64,000 bases of DNA from Alphaproteobacteria bacterium (GTDB taxonomy: Bacteria > Pseudomonadota > Alphaproteobacteria > CALKHQ01): NCBI GenBank assembly GCA_041396705.1, contig JAWKYB010000002.1, forward strand, positions 496,001 to 560,000, read 5' to 3'. Positions 1-8,272 of this stretch are shown here, one piece after another. The notes under the pieces were generated by a model. It had not been told where the DNA came from, did not search any database, and was given only the letters and a program-made list of their open reading frames with translations. The translations under genes were made by a program, and so were the position numbers. How positions within the stretch are numbered: position 1 is the first letter of the stretch; every line of letters starts with the position of its first letter.

Positions 1-88
1 GGTGCTGATGGAGCACCGCCGCCAGGGCGGCATGTCCGAGGCGGAGAAGAAGGTGCTGTTCGGCGCGCAGCAATACGCCCGCCGTTGA
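1..88 (+). CDS. C-terminal end of an unidentified protein (partial)
   Basis: An open frame enters from the left edge and stops with TGA at 86-88. The visible tail is 28 residues, charged and ending QQYARR. It is too short to assign to a family. Its stop overlaps the TTG start of the next gene, which suggests translational coupling of the two in one operon. Only the reading frame and the overlap support it. Confidence 0.5.
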   Translation, partial: VLMEHRRQGGMSEAEKKVLFGAQQYARR

Positions 89-651
89 GCGGCACGCCGG
101 CCGCCGGCGGTGCGGGCGAGAGCGCCCGCACCCGCACCCTGCGCTACGGGCTGTGGGGCTGCTCGACGCTGATCATCGCGCTGGTCGTGCTGGTCGCCGT
201 CGTCGCGTCGGTCGCCTATCTCGAATACAGCGAGCCGGACTCCGACTTCCCGCGCCGGCTCGCCGACGCGGTGGCCGCGGCCGGCGAGGGCGGAACGGTC
301 GACCTGGCCGCGCTGTCCGACACCGCGTGGCAGCAGGTCAGCCTGCTGCCGCACGGCGAGACCGCGCCGGCCGCGATCGACGCCTGCCTCGGCTTCGCCT
401 GGGACAAGTCCGAACTGGTCGCCGGCCACCTCGCCGGCGCCGGCTCGCACGCGTTCGTGCTCGCCGCCGACGGCGAGGCGCTCGACTATGGCTGGCACCT
501 GATCGCCGGCCAGCCGCTGGCCTTCGACCCGTGGCCGTGCGCCCTGGCGCGGGCCGACGCGCGCTTCGCCGTCCACATCGACGGCGGCGTGGCGCGGCTC
601 AGCCCGCTGCAGGCGCAGCCGACGGACGCGAATCCGGGTTCGGGCGGTTAG
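85..651 (+). CDS. Hypothetical membrane-anchored protein
   Basis: The 188-residue product starts at a TTG that overlaps the stop of the upstream frame (TTGA). Residues about 20-45 form one strongly hydrophobic helix (LIIALVVLVAVVASVAYL), followed by an acidic, Ala/Gly-rich domain that is probably periplasmic. It contains two cysteines (in DACLGF and WPCALA) that could pair. I recognise no family. The codon bias fits the neighbours. The function is unknown, and the start rests only on the overlap and the position of the helix. Confidence 0.55.
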   Translation: MSGTPAAGGAGESARTRTLRYGLWGCSTLIIALVVLVAVVASVAYLEYSEPDSDFPRRLADAVAAAGEGGTVDLAALSDTAWQQVSLLPHGETAPAAIDACLGFAWDKSELVAGHLAGAGSHAFVLAADGEALDYGWHLIAGQPLAFDPWPCALARADARFAVHIDGGVARLSPLQAQPTDANPGSGG

Positions 652-672
652 CCGCGGGACGCGGCCGGCCGG

Positions 673-897
673 TCAGCCGACGGCAACCTTCCGCGGGCGG
701 CCGCGGCGACGCCGCTCGGCCCCCGGGAACTGCACGACATCGCCGCCGCCGTTGAGCATCAGCAGTTCTTGCTTCGCCCGTTCCAGCGTCGCGACCTCGC
801 GTGCGCCCTCGCGATCGAAAACGTGAATGCAGCTCAACTTGATCTCGACCAGATCGAGCAGAGCTTCGACAGTCCTGTCTGACAGTTGCATGGCCAT
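673..897 (-). CDS. Small hypothetical protein with AT-hook-like C-terminus
   Basis: I chose the ATG at 897, giving 74 residues; the frame stays open further upstream but that part is Arg-rich and looks non-coding. The N-terminal half is predicted helical (LSDRTVEALLDLVEIKLSCIHVF). The C-terminus is strongly basic, with Arg62-Arg65 followed by a Gly66-Arg67-Pro68 core and Arg69-Lys70, the minimal AT-hook pattern. DNA binding is therefore possible but not shown. No ribosome binding site stands out. It converges on the preceding gene and is divergent from the next. Confidence 0.5.
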   Translation of the reverse strand: MAMQLSDRTVEALLDLVEIKLSCIHVFDREGAREVATLERAKQELLMLNGGGDVVQFPGAERRRRGRPRKVAVG

Positions 898-1151
898 ACC
901 TCGTGCCAATCCATTGCCCCCCGCGGCACCTGTGCGGATCCGGCTTTCTGCCAATCCTTGACGACGACCGGTGATGCCACGAAGTCGAGGCAACGTTGGC
1001 GCAACAGTCCTAAAAAATCTTGAAGCCGTCCGCACAAGCCAAATCGGCCATCGCCGGCCGGCCGGGCGGGCCGCGACGGTTAATCCGATGGCAACCGCTA
1101 TGCGGCAGATTTGATGCGTATTGTCCGATCTGCCGGCAGGAGGCGCGCCCG

Positions 1152-1559
1152 ATGACCCAGCTGCACGTGATGACCTTTGCGAACAACGCGGCGATGGGCG
1201 CCGACGTGCCGGACGACCTGGTGCATAACGTCGACGAATACCTCGGCGAGGGATTGTACAGCCGCCGGCTGACCGACAAGATCCTCAGCGCGTTCAACCA
1301 GGCCTATGCCACCGGCGAGTTCGAGGTCGCCGACATCCTGCGCCAGGCGCTGTCCCACGCGGTCGACAACACCGATTCGGTCGGCGGCGAGCGGCGGCGC
1401 CATCCGGCGCTGTCGCAGGCCGAGCTGTGGGTGCGCTACGTCAACGCGCGCAACGCGTACAAGACTGCCAGCGACCCGCTGTCCGGCGCCGCGCCGGAGA
1501 CGGTGGAGACGGCGCTGAACCGGATGAAGGAAGCCTATCGCCGCTGGAGCGCGGCCTGA
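1152..1559 (+). CDS. Hypothetical protein, 135 aa
   Basis: ATG at 1152 is preceded by a full AGGAGG at 1138-1143 with an 8-base gap, so the start is well supported. The product is soluble and largely helical, beginning MTQLHVMTFANNAAMGADV and ending in an Arg/Trp-rich helix. It has no signal peptide, membrane segment or motif I can name. It converges on speE with only 22 bases between the stops. Function unknown. Confidence 0.7.
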   Translation: MTQLHVMTFANNAAMGADVPDDLVHNVDEYLGEGLYSRRLTDKILSAFNQAYATGEFEVADILRQALSHAVDNTDSVGGERRRHPALSQAELWVRYVNARNAYKTASDPLSGAAPETVETALNRMKEAYRRWSAA

Positions 1560-1581
1560 TCGAGGCGGCGCGGCGACCGGC

Positions 1582-2429
1582 TCAACCTGCCGCCAGCAGC
1601 CGGGCGACATCGCCCGGCATCGCAACCTGGCCACGTGGATCTCGGCGGAACTGTACGCCGTCGCCACGGCTGACGCCGCCAGCCGGCCGGCGATCGTCGC
1701 CCGGTCGAGCCCGCGCAGCGCGGTGTCGTCGGTCGCCCAGCCATAGGCCAGCGCGCCGCCGGTATAGCTCGGCACCTGGGCGAAATAGAAGCTCGCGTCG
1801 GCGAAGGCCGCGGCCCAGCCGCGCGGCTCTGCACCAGCACCTCCGGCTGCAGGAACGGCGTGCCCGCCATCGTCACCAGCACCCCGCCGGGGCCCAGGCC
1901 GCCGGTGGCAGGCCGCGTAGAACGCCGCCGAGAACAGCGGCTCGCTCGCCGGCTCGGGATCGGTCGAGTCGACGACGATCACGTCGAAGCGCTCGCCGTC
2001 GCCGGCCATGTAGTCGAAGCCGTCGGCGATGACGATCTCAGCCCGCGGGTCGGCGAAGGCGCCCTGCGGCAGCTCCGGCATGTGCGCGGTGCACAGGTCG
2101 ATCACCGCCCGGTCGATGTCGACCAGCACCGCACGGCGCAGCGGGTGCTTCAGCACCTCGCGCAGCGAGCCGCCGTCGCCGCCGCCGACCACCAGCACCG
2201 ATTCGGCCCGGCCGTGGGCCAGGATCGGCACATGGGCGAACATCTCGTGATAGACGTGGTTGTCGCGGCTGGTGGTCTGGATCGAGCCGTTCAGCGCCAG
2301 AACGCGGCCGAACAGCGGGTTCTCGAAGATCACCAGGTCGTGGTGCGGCGTGGTCTGGCGGAACACGACGCGGCTGACCTCGAACACCTGGCCGTAGTGG
2401 TCGTGCATCGTCTCGCGATATTCCATCAT
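1582..2429 (-). pseudogene. speE: Spermidine synthase (polyamine aminopropyltransferase), three frameshifts
   Basis: SpeE transfers the aminopropyl group of decarboxylated S-adenosylmethionine to putrescine. The first two thirds are clear: MMEYRETMHDHYGQ, the VLVVGGGDGG cofactor motif and the VIVVDSTDPEP active-site segment. The frame then changes near 1900-1904 (one extra base), changes back near 1823-1828 (one missing base), and shifts again near 1623-1625 (one missing base) before a plausible end VARLLAAG. Repairing all three gives 282 residues, normal for the family. The start ATG overlaps the speD stop. This is either a recent pseudogene or local sequence error. Confidence 0.85.
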
Positions 2430-2821
2430 GGCATCAGCCCGCGGCGCAGGGTCTGGATCGCGACCCGGCCCGGCTGCAGCCGCCGGCGCAGCACCGCCAC
2501 CGCCGCGTCGGGGTCGGCGTCGCCGCACAGGAAGATGTCGACGGCGGCGAAATCGTGCTCCGGCCAGGTGTGGATGCTGATGTGGCTCTCGGCCAGCAGC
2601 AGCACGCCGGTGACGCCCAGGTTGGGCGAGAAATGGTGCAGCCGGCAGTCCAGGATGGTGGCGCCCGCCGCCAGCGCCGCCTCGCGCAGCGCGGCCTCCA
2701 GCGCGGCCGGGTCGTCCAGGTCGTGCGCGTCCCACAGGTCGGCGATCACGTGGATGCCGGCGTGGCGCCGGCCGTCTCTTTCGACGAAGCGGTCGTGGAT
2801 GCCGGTGCTGGCCTCGCTCAA
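2426..2821 (-). CDS. speD: S-adenosylmethionine decarboxylase proenzyme
   Basis: SpeD makes decarboxylated S-adenosylmethionine, the aminopropyl donor for SpeE. The 131-residue product has the bacterial self-cleavage motif LLLAESHISIHTWPE; cleavage between Glu78 and Ser79 makes the pyruvoyl cofactor from Ser79. It starts at a TTG (2821) with GGAGG five bases upstream; the longer open frame ahead of it is Arg/Pro/Gly-rich and looks non-coding. Its stop overlaps the speE start (ATGA), so the two are one operon. Identification is firm; the TTG start is probable. Confidence 0.88.
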   Translation of the reverse strand: MSEASTGIHDRFVERDGRRHAGIHVIADLWDAHDLDDPAALEAALREAALAAGATILDCRLHHFSPNLGVTGVLLLAESHISIHTWPEHDFAAVDIFLCGDADPDAAVAVLRRRLQPGRVAIQTLRRGLMP

Positions 2822-2984
2822 TCGTTCCTCCGCTCGACGCGGCTTTGCGCCGGCCGCCCTGCACGCCGGCCGCCGGGTCCGCTGTCGGTCGCCCTGGCTG
2901 GAGGCGCCAGTTATGGCCGCCGCCGCCCGCCGACGCAAGGCCCCGCCCGGCGCCCGGCACGCGCCCGGCACCGCGTCCGCGCCG

Positions 2985-3020
2985 GGGTCCGCCCCGGGGT
3001 CCGCCCCGGGGCCAGGCACG
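2985..3020. repeat. Short GC tandem repeat (12-bp unit)
   Basis: In the 286-base gap between speD and tRNA-Ser, the unit ggggtccgcccc occurs in two full copies followed by a partial one. The rest of the gap is GC-rich with no gene. The repeat is self-complementary in part and could fold in the speD leader, but it may be simple low-complexity sequence. Confidence 0.5.
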
Positions 3021-3040
3021 CGCCCCGCACAGCAGGCGCG

Positions 3041-3069
3041 TTGACAGTCCACGGCGCCGGTGGCATCTA
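3041..3069 (+). promoter_or_regulatory. Sigma-70-type promoter for tRNA-Ser
   Basis: A perfect TTGACA (-35) at 3041-3046 is followed after 17 bases by CATCTA (-10) at 3064-3069, ending 38 bases before the tRNA 5' end. Spacing and position fit a constitutive tRNA promoter; the -10 match is only moderate. Confidence 0.6.
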
Positions 3070-3107
3070 GGCCAACCGTGCGTGCGGCCAACGGCCCCGC
3101 GCACCGC

Positions 3108-3200
3108 GGAGGGGTGGCCGAGCGGCTGAAGGCGGCGGTTTGCTAAACCGTTATGCGGGTAATACTCGCATCGAGGGTTCGAATCCCTTCCCCTCCGCCA
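3108..3200 (+). tRNA. tRNA-Ser(GCT)
   Basis: This 93-base gene includes an encoded CCA. The acceptor arm pairs GGAGGGG with CCCCTCC, with G73. The anticodon stem GCGGT/ACCGT holds the loop TTGCTAA, giving anticodon GCT (serine codons AGC/AGT). A long class II variable arm, as expected for serine, and a GAGGG/CCCTT T-arm with loop TTCGAAT complete the fold. Confidence 0.97.
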
Positions 3201-3220
3201 GTTCCGCGGTGTCCGGCCCG

Positions 3221-3260
3221 GAGAGATGGGTAACGGATTGTACCTAAGACATGGGTGACA
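3221..3260 (+). repeat. Left terminal inverted repeat of the IS
   Basis: It starts GAGAGATGGGTAAC and ends ATGGGTGACA, matching the reverse complement of 4462-4501 at most positions without gaps. The transposase stop codon (3244-3246) lies inside it. ATGGGT occurs twice within the repeat, which may represent two transposase contact sites. Confidence 0.8.
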
Positions 3261-4428
3261 ACCACGGGCCGAACGGGTTGTCGAGAGTCTGCAGGGTCTT
3301 CTGTTCCAGGTCGACGTATCCTAGGTCGTAGTGCATGAAGCTGACCAGCCAGATGGCCTGGTCGACTTCCTTGATGCCGAGACGCTGTCCGGCGAGCACG
3401 GTTGAAATGTTGATCTTCTTGCGGTGCATGCAGATGCGTCCGCAGGCGGTGACCATGATGTCGCGGTCGTGCATTGGATAACTGATGTCGGGCAGACCGC
3501 GATAGGGCCTGGTGGAGGGCGCGTAGGCCTCGGCTGGCGTCTTCATCTGCAAGGCTTCGTGCGGTCGCTCGGTGTTGAACTCGCGGACGAAGGCGTCGAA
3601 TCGAGCTTGTTGCTGGAGGCTGTTCATGCCGGCCGGCCGGGTCGCCTCCTTCTTCAGGGTGAGATGCATGCGCTCGTGGCGCCCGTTCTGCTGGGGGCGG
3701 CCGGGCTTGATGCGTTCGATCGCGATCCCCAACCTCAGCCACCAGACGGCGAGCCTGGAGAGGCCGTAGAGCCCGTTGGGACTGGCGAAGGGAACGCCGT
3801 TGTCGGACCGGATCGCGCCGGGCAGGCCGCGCTCGTGGAACAGCTGCTCGAAGGCGGTGATGGCCAGGTCCTCGCGGGTGGACTCCAGCGCTTCGCACAT
3901 CAGCAGGTAGCGCGACGCCTGATCGGTTACGGTCAGCGGGTAGCAGTATCGGCTGTTCCCCAGCTTGAACTCGCCCTTGAAGTCGGCGCACCAGAGGTCG
4001 TTGGGTTCGGCGCCGGCGGACAGCGGCGTGCCCTTTGCCCTGTGGCGGGGCCGTCCGGGGACCTTGACCAGGCCGTGCCGGTGCAGGACGGCGTGGATCG
4101 TGCTCCTGGCGGGGACGCGGACGTCGCCCGCCAGCCGCCGGACCAGCAGTTCGCGGATCTTGCGCGCCCCCCAGTGGGGCTTCTCCTGCTTGAAGGCGAC
4201 AATCATCGCCTCGATCGGCGCCGGCAGTTGGTTGGCGTAGCGCACCGGCCGGCGCGAGCGGTCGCTCAGCGCCTCCAGGCCATGTTCCCTATAGCGATCG
4301 TAGACCTTGTAGCCGGTCTTCCGCGAGATGCCGAACTCCCGGCAGACATCGCTCATCGACTCCCCCTCGAGCAGACGAGCGACGAACCTCAGGCGTTCTT
4401 CCACAACCGAACACTCCTTCCACGGCAT
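3244..4428 (-). CDS. IS481-family transposase
   Basis: This 394-residue DDE transposase moves the surrounding element. It has an N-terminal helix-turn-helix (SMSDVCREFGISRKTGYKVY), a second winged-helix region, and the rve-type catalytic core with Asp in LWCADFKGEF, Asp in AIRSDNGVPF and Glu in GRHERMHLTL. The length is full and the frame intact, so it may be active. ATG at 4428 is preferred over 4434 because the GGGGAG box is then about eight bases away; it gives MPWKEC, the usual beginning for this family. Confidence 0.93.
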   Translation of the reverse strand: MPWKECSVVEERLRFVARLLEGESMSDVCREFGISRKTGYKVYDRYREHGLEALSDRSRRPVRYANQLPAPIEAMIVAFKQEKPHWGARKIRELLVRRLAGDVRVPARSTIHAVLHRHGLVKVPGRPRHRAKGTPLSAGAEPNDLWCADFKGEFKLGNSRYCYPLTVTDQASRYLLMCEALESTREDLAITAFEQLFHERGLPGAIRSDNGVPFASPNGLYGLSRLAVWWLRLGIAIERIKPGRPQQNGRHERMHLTLKKEATRPAGMNSLQQQARFDAFVREFNTERPHEALQMKTPAEAYAPSTRPYRGLPDISYPMHDRDIMVTACGRICMHRKKINISTVLAGQRLGIKEVDQAIWLVSFMHYDLGYVDLEQKTLQTLDNPFGPWLSPMS

Positions 4429-4461
4429 CGACATCTCTCCCCAGGCGCGCCTGGGGAAACA

Positions 4462-4501
4462 TGTCACCCATGTGTCCGGTACGTTCTGTCACCCATCTCT
4501 C
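4462..4501 (-). repeat. Right terminal inverted repeat of the IS
   Basis: Read inwards it starts GAGAGATGGGTGACAG and ends CATGGGTGACA; it aligns with 3221-3260 over 40 bases. It lies just upstream of the transposase start and probably overlaps its promoter. Confidence 0.8.
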
Positions 4502-4519
4502 GGGCCGCTCACAAATGTC

Positions 4520-5347
4520 CTATCGGTCCGCGCGCAGGCCTTCCAGCGATTCCAGCCGCTTGCGCGCGGTCGGCCACAGCCGGCGGGTGACCTGGGCGAC
4601 GATCGCTTCGGTGATCGCCAGCAGCGCCGCGCCGGAGTCCCAGTTCGACGGCACGGCCACCCGCGCGGCGATCACCGTACCGGCAACCTGCACGACCGGC
4701 GACAGCCACTGGTCGGTGAACAGCACCACGGTGGTGCCGCGGGCATGTGCCTCCTTCGCCACCCGCACCACGTCGGCCTGGTAGCGGCGGATGTCGAACA
4801 CCACCAGCACGTCGCGCGCGCCGAAGCCGATGATCTGGTCGCCCCAGGTCGCGGTCTGGTGGTCGACCAGGCTGACGTCGTCGCGCAGGATGCGCAGGTG
4901 GCGCACCAGATACAGCGCCAGCGCCTCGGTGAAGCGCCCGCCCATGGCGTGGATGCGGCGGCGCGGATCGGCCAGCAGGTCGACGACGGCGTCGAACTCG
5001 GCGGCCGGCACCGAGGCGAAGGTCTCGGCGACGTTGCGGGCGACGGCCGCGGCGAAGTTCGACGGCGCGTCTGGCTCGGCGATGGCGGCATGCGGCTCGG
5101 CCTTGCCCAGCGGCGGGGTAAGCCGCGCCTCCAGCTCCTGGCGCAAGCGGCGCTGGAACTCGGGGTAGCCGCCCGGCCCGAGGCGGGCGACGAAGCGCAG
5201 CACGGTCGGCGCCGACACGCCGGCCCGCGCCGCGAACTCGGCCACCGGCGACAGGCCGGCCGCCGGATAGTTCGACAGCAGCACCTGCGCCGCCTTGCGC
5301 TCGGTCTTGGTGAAGCCCGACAGGCCTGCGCGCACCGCCTCGGCCAC
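4520..5347 (-). CDS. RpiR-family transcriptional regulator (HTH + SIS)
   Basis: The product has an N-terminal RpiR helix-turn-helix (FTKTERKAAQVLLSNYP, then EFAARAGVSAPTVLRFVARLG) and a C-terminal SIS domain (about residues 110-260, with IHAMGGRFTEALALYL) that normally binds a phosphosugar or similar ligand. It is transcribed away from the TRAP/glutamine-synthetase-like operon and very likely controls it. The GTG at 5347 gives the usual family N-terminus. An upstream in-frame CTG at 5437 with GGGGAGG before it is a possible longer start. The inserted IS lies just downstream. Confidence 0.9.
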   Translation of the reverse strand: MAEAVRAGLSGFTKTERKAAQVLLSNYPAAGLSPVAEFAARAGVSAPTVLRFVARLGPGGYPEFQRRLRQELEARLTPPLGKAEPHAAIAEPDAPSNFAAAVARNVAETFASVPAAEFDAVVDLLADPRRRIHAMGGRFTEALALYLVRHLRILRDDVSLVDHQTATWGDQIIGFGARDVLVVFDIRRYQADVVRVAKEAHARGTTVVLFTDQWLSPVVQVAGTVIAARVAVPSNWDSGAALLAITEAIVAQVTRRLWPTARKRLESLEGLRADR

Positions 5348-5546
5348 GGTGGCGCCGGCCGCGACGGCTGTGTCGGCGTCCGCGCCGCCGGCCGCCGGCT
5401 TGCGGGCGGTCCGCGCGCGGCGTGCGGTCTCGTTCAGCGTCGTCCTCCCCAGGCTGGCACGCTGCGTCAGCTTGGCCCCGGCGCGGCGGTTGACGCAAGC
5501 GCCATTCTGTAATCAACATGAGAGAATGGAGGTTCGGGGGGCAGCT

Positions 5547-5562
5547 TGTAACAGATGGTACA
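5547..5562. promoter_or_regulatory. Candidate operator (TGTA-N8-TACA) in the divergent promoter
   Basis: A TGTA and a TACA half-site flank eight bases between the RpiR gene and the catabolic operon, about 75 bases upstream of the first ATG. Symmetry and position suit an RpiR-type dimer. No second copy is seen, so this is tentative. Confidence 0.3.
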
Positions 5563-5637
5563 GAAGCGACAGCTTCGTGCGCTGGCGCGCCCGCGGCCTG
5601 CTCGCCGCCGCGGGACAGGCCGCCGCGGCCGGCTGCA

Positions 5638-6444
5638 ATGGCTGACGACGGCCGCGACGACGCACCGGACGACGCGGCCCGCATCGTCGGGGCGGCGCGT
5701 TCGGGCGGGCTGGTCGTGCTGTGCGACCATGCCTCGAACCGGCTGCCGGCCGCCTATGGCACGCTCGGCCTCGGCCCCGACGACCTCGCCCGCCACATCG
5801 CCTGGGATCCCGGTGCGCTCGCGGTGGCGGAACGGCTGGCAGCCGCGATCGATGGGCCGCTGGTGCACGCCACCTGGTCGCGCCTGCTCGCCGACTGCAA
5901 TCGCGACGCCGCGGACGAGGACCTGATCGTGACGGTCAGCGAGGACACGCCGATTCCCGGCAACGCACAGCTGAGCGCGGCGGAGCGGCAAGGCCGCATC
6001 GCCCGCTTCCATGCCCCCTATCATCGCGCGGTCACCGCGCTGTGCGACGACCGCGCCGCCGCCGGCCGCCTGGCCGGGCTGGTCGCGCTGCACAGCTTCA
6101 CCCCGGTCTACAGGGGCGTGCCGCGGCCCTGGCACGTCGGCGTGATCCACGACGACGACATGCGGCTGGCCGGCCCGGTGCTGGCGGCGCTGACGGCGGA
6201 AGCCGGACTGGTCGTCGGCGACAACCGGCCCTATGCGCCGTCCGACCGCGTCTATCGCACGCTGGAGCGCCACGCCGCGGCGCGCGGCCTGCCGGCGGTG
6301 ATGATCGAGATCCGCAACGACCTCGTCGCCGAAGAGACCGGCGTCGCCGCCTGGGCGGACCGGCTGGCCCGCGCGCTTCGCCCGGCCGCCGCCGGGCCGT
6401 CCTCTTCCGGTGCCGTGCCGGCGGCGGGAGCGGTGCCGTGCTGA
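5638..6444 (+). CDS. N-formylglutamate amidohydrolase-family hydrolase
   Basis: This 268-residue protein belongs to the N-formylglutamate amidohydrolase family, zinc-dependent amidases that release glutamate from N-substituted glutamate. Visible segments include VVLCDHASNRLPAAYG near the N-terminus, DTPIPGNAQLS, FHAPYHRAV, LVALHSFTPVYRG and VMIEIRNDL, in the family order. It heads an operon with a TRAP transporter, a glutamine-synthetase-like ligase and an aldehyde dehydrogenase. There it could remove a gamma-glutamyl group in the last step; this role is inferred. The next start lies inside its 3' end, implying coupling. Confidence 0.85.
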   Translation: MADDGRDDAPDDAARIVGAARSGGLVVLCDHASNRLPAAYGTLGLGPDDLARHIAWDPGALAVAERLAAAIDGPLVHATWSRLLADCNRDAADEDLIVTVSEDTPIPGNAQLSAAERQGRIARFHAPYHRAVTALCDDRAAAGRLAGLVALHSFTPVYRGVPRPWHVGVIHDDDMRLAGPVLAALTAEAGLVVGDNRPYAPSDRVYRTLERHAAARGLPAVMIEIRNDLVAEETGVAAWADRLARALRPAAAGPSSSGAVPAAGAVPC

Positions 6445-6944
6445 GCGCCGTCCGCGCCTATGTCCGCTGGGTCGAGGCCGTGAACCGGGTCGTCGGCATC
6501 TTCGCGATGTACCTGGTCTTCGTGATGATGGCCGTGCTGGTCTATTCCTCGGTCACCAAGGCGCTGTTCAGCCAGCCGCACTGGTACCTGGAGGTCGCCC
6601 AGTTCCTGATGGTGGCCTATTTCCTGCTCGGCGGCGGCTATTCGATGCAGACCGACAGCCACGTCCGGATGGACCTGTTCTACTGCCGCTGGTCGCCCAG
6701 GACGAAGGCATGGGTCGACGTCGTGACGGTGTTCTTCCTGGTCTTCTACCTGATCTTCCTGCTCTGGGGCGGCTACCTCAGCACCGAGTATTCGATCGCG
6801 TACAACGAAACCACGCGCTCGCTGTGGAACCCGCCGCTGTGGCCGATCAAGGTGATCATGATGGCCGGCATCGTGCTGATGCTGCTGCAGACCATCGCCA
6901 CCTTCTTCCGTGACGTGGCGAGCCTGCGCGGGATTGCGCTCTGA
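6438..6944 (+). CDS. TRAP transporter small permease (DctQ family)
   Basis: The product has 168 residues with four predicted membrane helices (about 18-40, 53-73, 93-113 and 134-155). Between helices 2 and 3 is the family-typical segment GGGYSMQTDSHVRMDLFY. DctQ proteins pair with DctM to form the membrane part of sodium-driven TRAP importers. GTG at 6438 overlaps the preceding stop, and its own stop overlaps the dctM-type start (ATGA), so all three genes are co-translated. Confidence 0.92.
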   Translation: MLSAVRAYVRWVEAVNRVVGIFAMYLVFVMMAVLVYSSVTKALFSQPHWYLEVAQFLMVAYFLLGGGYSMQTDSHVRMDLFYCRWSPRTKAWVDVVTVFFLVFYLIFLLWGGYLSTEYSIAYNETTRSLWNPPLWPIKVIMMAGIVLMLLQTIATFFRDVASLRGIAL

Positions 6945-8272
6945 TGAGTTACGAGCTCATCGCCATCCTGATGTTCTCGTCGATGATGCTGCTGCTGCTG
7001 ACCGGGCAGCGGGTTTTCGGCGCCATCGGCTTCGTGGCGGTCGCGGCGGCCGTGCTGATGTGGGGCGAGGGCGGGTCCGACCTGGCGTTCAGCGCCAGCA
7101 TCAAGCTGATGAACTGGTACCCGCTGCTGACGCTGCCGCTGTTCATTTACATGGGCTACATGCTGTCGGAGTCGGGCATCGCCGACGACCTCTACCGCAT
7201 GTTCCACGTCTGGATGGGCCCGCTGCGCGGCGGGCTGGCGATCGGCACCATCGGGCTGATGGTGGCGATCTCGGCGATGAACGGGCTCAGCGTCGCCGGC
7301 ATGGCGATCGGCGCCTCGATCGCGTTGCCGGAACTGCTTCGCCGCGGCTACGACAAGATCATGGTCACCGGCGTGATCCAGGCCGGCAGCTCGCTCGGCA
7401 TCCTGGTTCCGCCCAGCGTCGTGCTGGTGCTCTACGGCATGATCGCGCGCCAGCCGGTGGGCCAGCTCTGGCTCGCCGGCGTGTTCCCGGGCCTGGCGAT
7501 GGCCGCGCTGTTCGTGGTCTACATCGTGGTGCGCTGCCACCTGCAGCCGGAACTTGGCCCGCCGCTGGCCAAGGAGGAGCGCAACCTCCCTTTTGCCGAG
7601 AAGCTGCGGCTGCTGCGCGCCGGCATCCTGCCGCTGCTGATCTTCTTCCTGATGACCGGCCTGTTCCTGCTCGGCATCACCAGCCTGGTCGAGAGCTCGG
7701 CGGTCGGCGCGGTCTCGGCGACGCTTGCGGCCCTGGTCAAACGCCGCCTGACCCGCAATGTCCTGCACGAGACGGTCAAGAAGACCCTCGGCATCAGCTG
7801 CATGTTCATGTGGATCATCCTCGCGGCGCTGTGCTTCGGCGCCGTGTTCGACGGGCTGGGCGCGGTGCGGGCGATCGAGGGCTTCTTCGTCGACCGACTG
7901 TCGCTGTCGCCATGGGAGATCCTGATCATGATGCAGGTCTCCTACTTGGTCATGGGGATGTTCCTGGACGACACCGCGATGCTGGTGATCGTCGCGCCGC
8001 TCTACGTGCCGCTGGTCGGTGCGCTCGGCTTCGACCTGATCTGGTACGGCGTGCTCTACACCATCACCTGCCAGATCGCCTACATGACGCCGCCGTTCGG
8101 CTACAACCTGTTCCTGATGCGGGCGATGGCGCCGCCGGAGATCACCCTGGCCGACATCTACCGGTCGATCGTGCCGTTCGTGGCGGTGATGATCCTCGGC
8201 CTCGCGCTGGTCATGGCATTTCCGGAAATCGCGCTTTGGCTGCCGGAGGTGGTCAAGGTCAACAACAACTGA
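6944..8272 (+). CDS. TRAP transporter large permease (DctM family)
   Basis: The 442-residue protein has about 12 hydrophobic segments and typical DctM sequence, including LFIYMGYML near residue 65, VAISAMNGLSVAGMAIGAS, IQAGSSLGILVPPSVVLVLYG, and MTPPFGYNLFLMR near the C-terminus. It forms the transport channel with the small permease. It lies in the operon between DctQ and DctP. The substrate cannot be read from the sequence; the context suggests an amine or amino-acid-derived compound. Confidence 0.94.
   Translation: MSYELIAILMFSSMMLLLLTGQRVFGAIGFVAVAAAVLMWGEGGSDLAFSASIKLMNWYPLLTLPLFIYMGYMLSESGIADDLYRMFHVWMGPLRGGLAIGTIGLMVAISAMNGLSVAGMAIGASIALPELLRRGYDKIMVTGVIQAGSSLGILVPPSVVLVLYGMIARQPVGQLWLAGVFPGLAMAALFVVYIVVRCHLQPELGPPLAKEERNLPFAEKLRLLRAGILPLLIFFLMTGLFLLGITSLVESSAVGAVSATLAALVKRRLTRNVLHETVKKTLGISCMFMWIILAALCFGAVFDGLGAVRAIEGFFVDRLSLSPWEILIMMQVSYLVMGMFLDDTAMLVIVAPLYVPLVGALGFDLIWYGVLYTITCQIAYMTPPFGYNLFLMRAMAPPEITLADIYRSIVPFVAVMILGLALVMAFPEIALWLPEVVKVNNN

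Larger units (their letters stand above)
3221..4501 (-). mobile_element. IS481-family insertion sequence
   Basis: A single transposase gene lies between imperfect 40-base terminal inverted repeats (3221-3260 and 4462-4501), both opening with GAGAGATGGGT when read inwards. Homology between the ends may extend about 10 bases further out (ggcccg-type sequence on both sides). I see no clear target-site duplication. The element lies about 20 bases after the CCA end of tRNA-Ser, so it has probably separated that gene from its original downstream sequence. Confidence 0.85.

Noticed and set aside
2985..3020. The GC tandem repeat as a riboswitch or attenuator for speD.
   Set aside because: It is short, simple in sequence and lacks a defined competing structure or leader peptide.
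1098..3104. An apparent fusion of speD upstream region, speE and further sequence in one frame.
   Set aside because: The parts outside speE lack family sequence and overlap speD in another frame; frameshifts in speE hide its real end.
3200..4520. Target-site duplication of the IS element.
   Set aside because: I compared the bases flanking both ends and found no convincing direct repeat; the exact outer ends are uncertain.
5347..5437. A CTG start with GGGGAGG for the RpiR gene.
   Set aside because: The GTG at 5347 gives the family-typical N-terminus and CTG starts are rare; it is kept only as a possibility.
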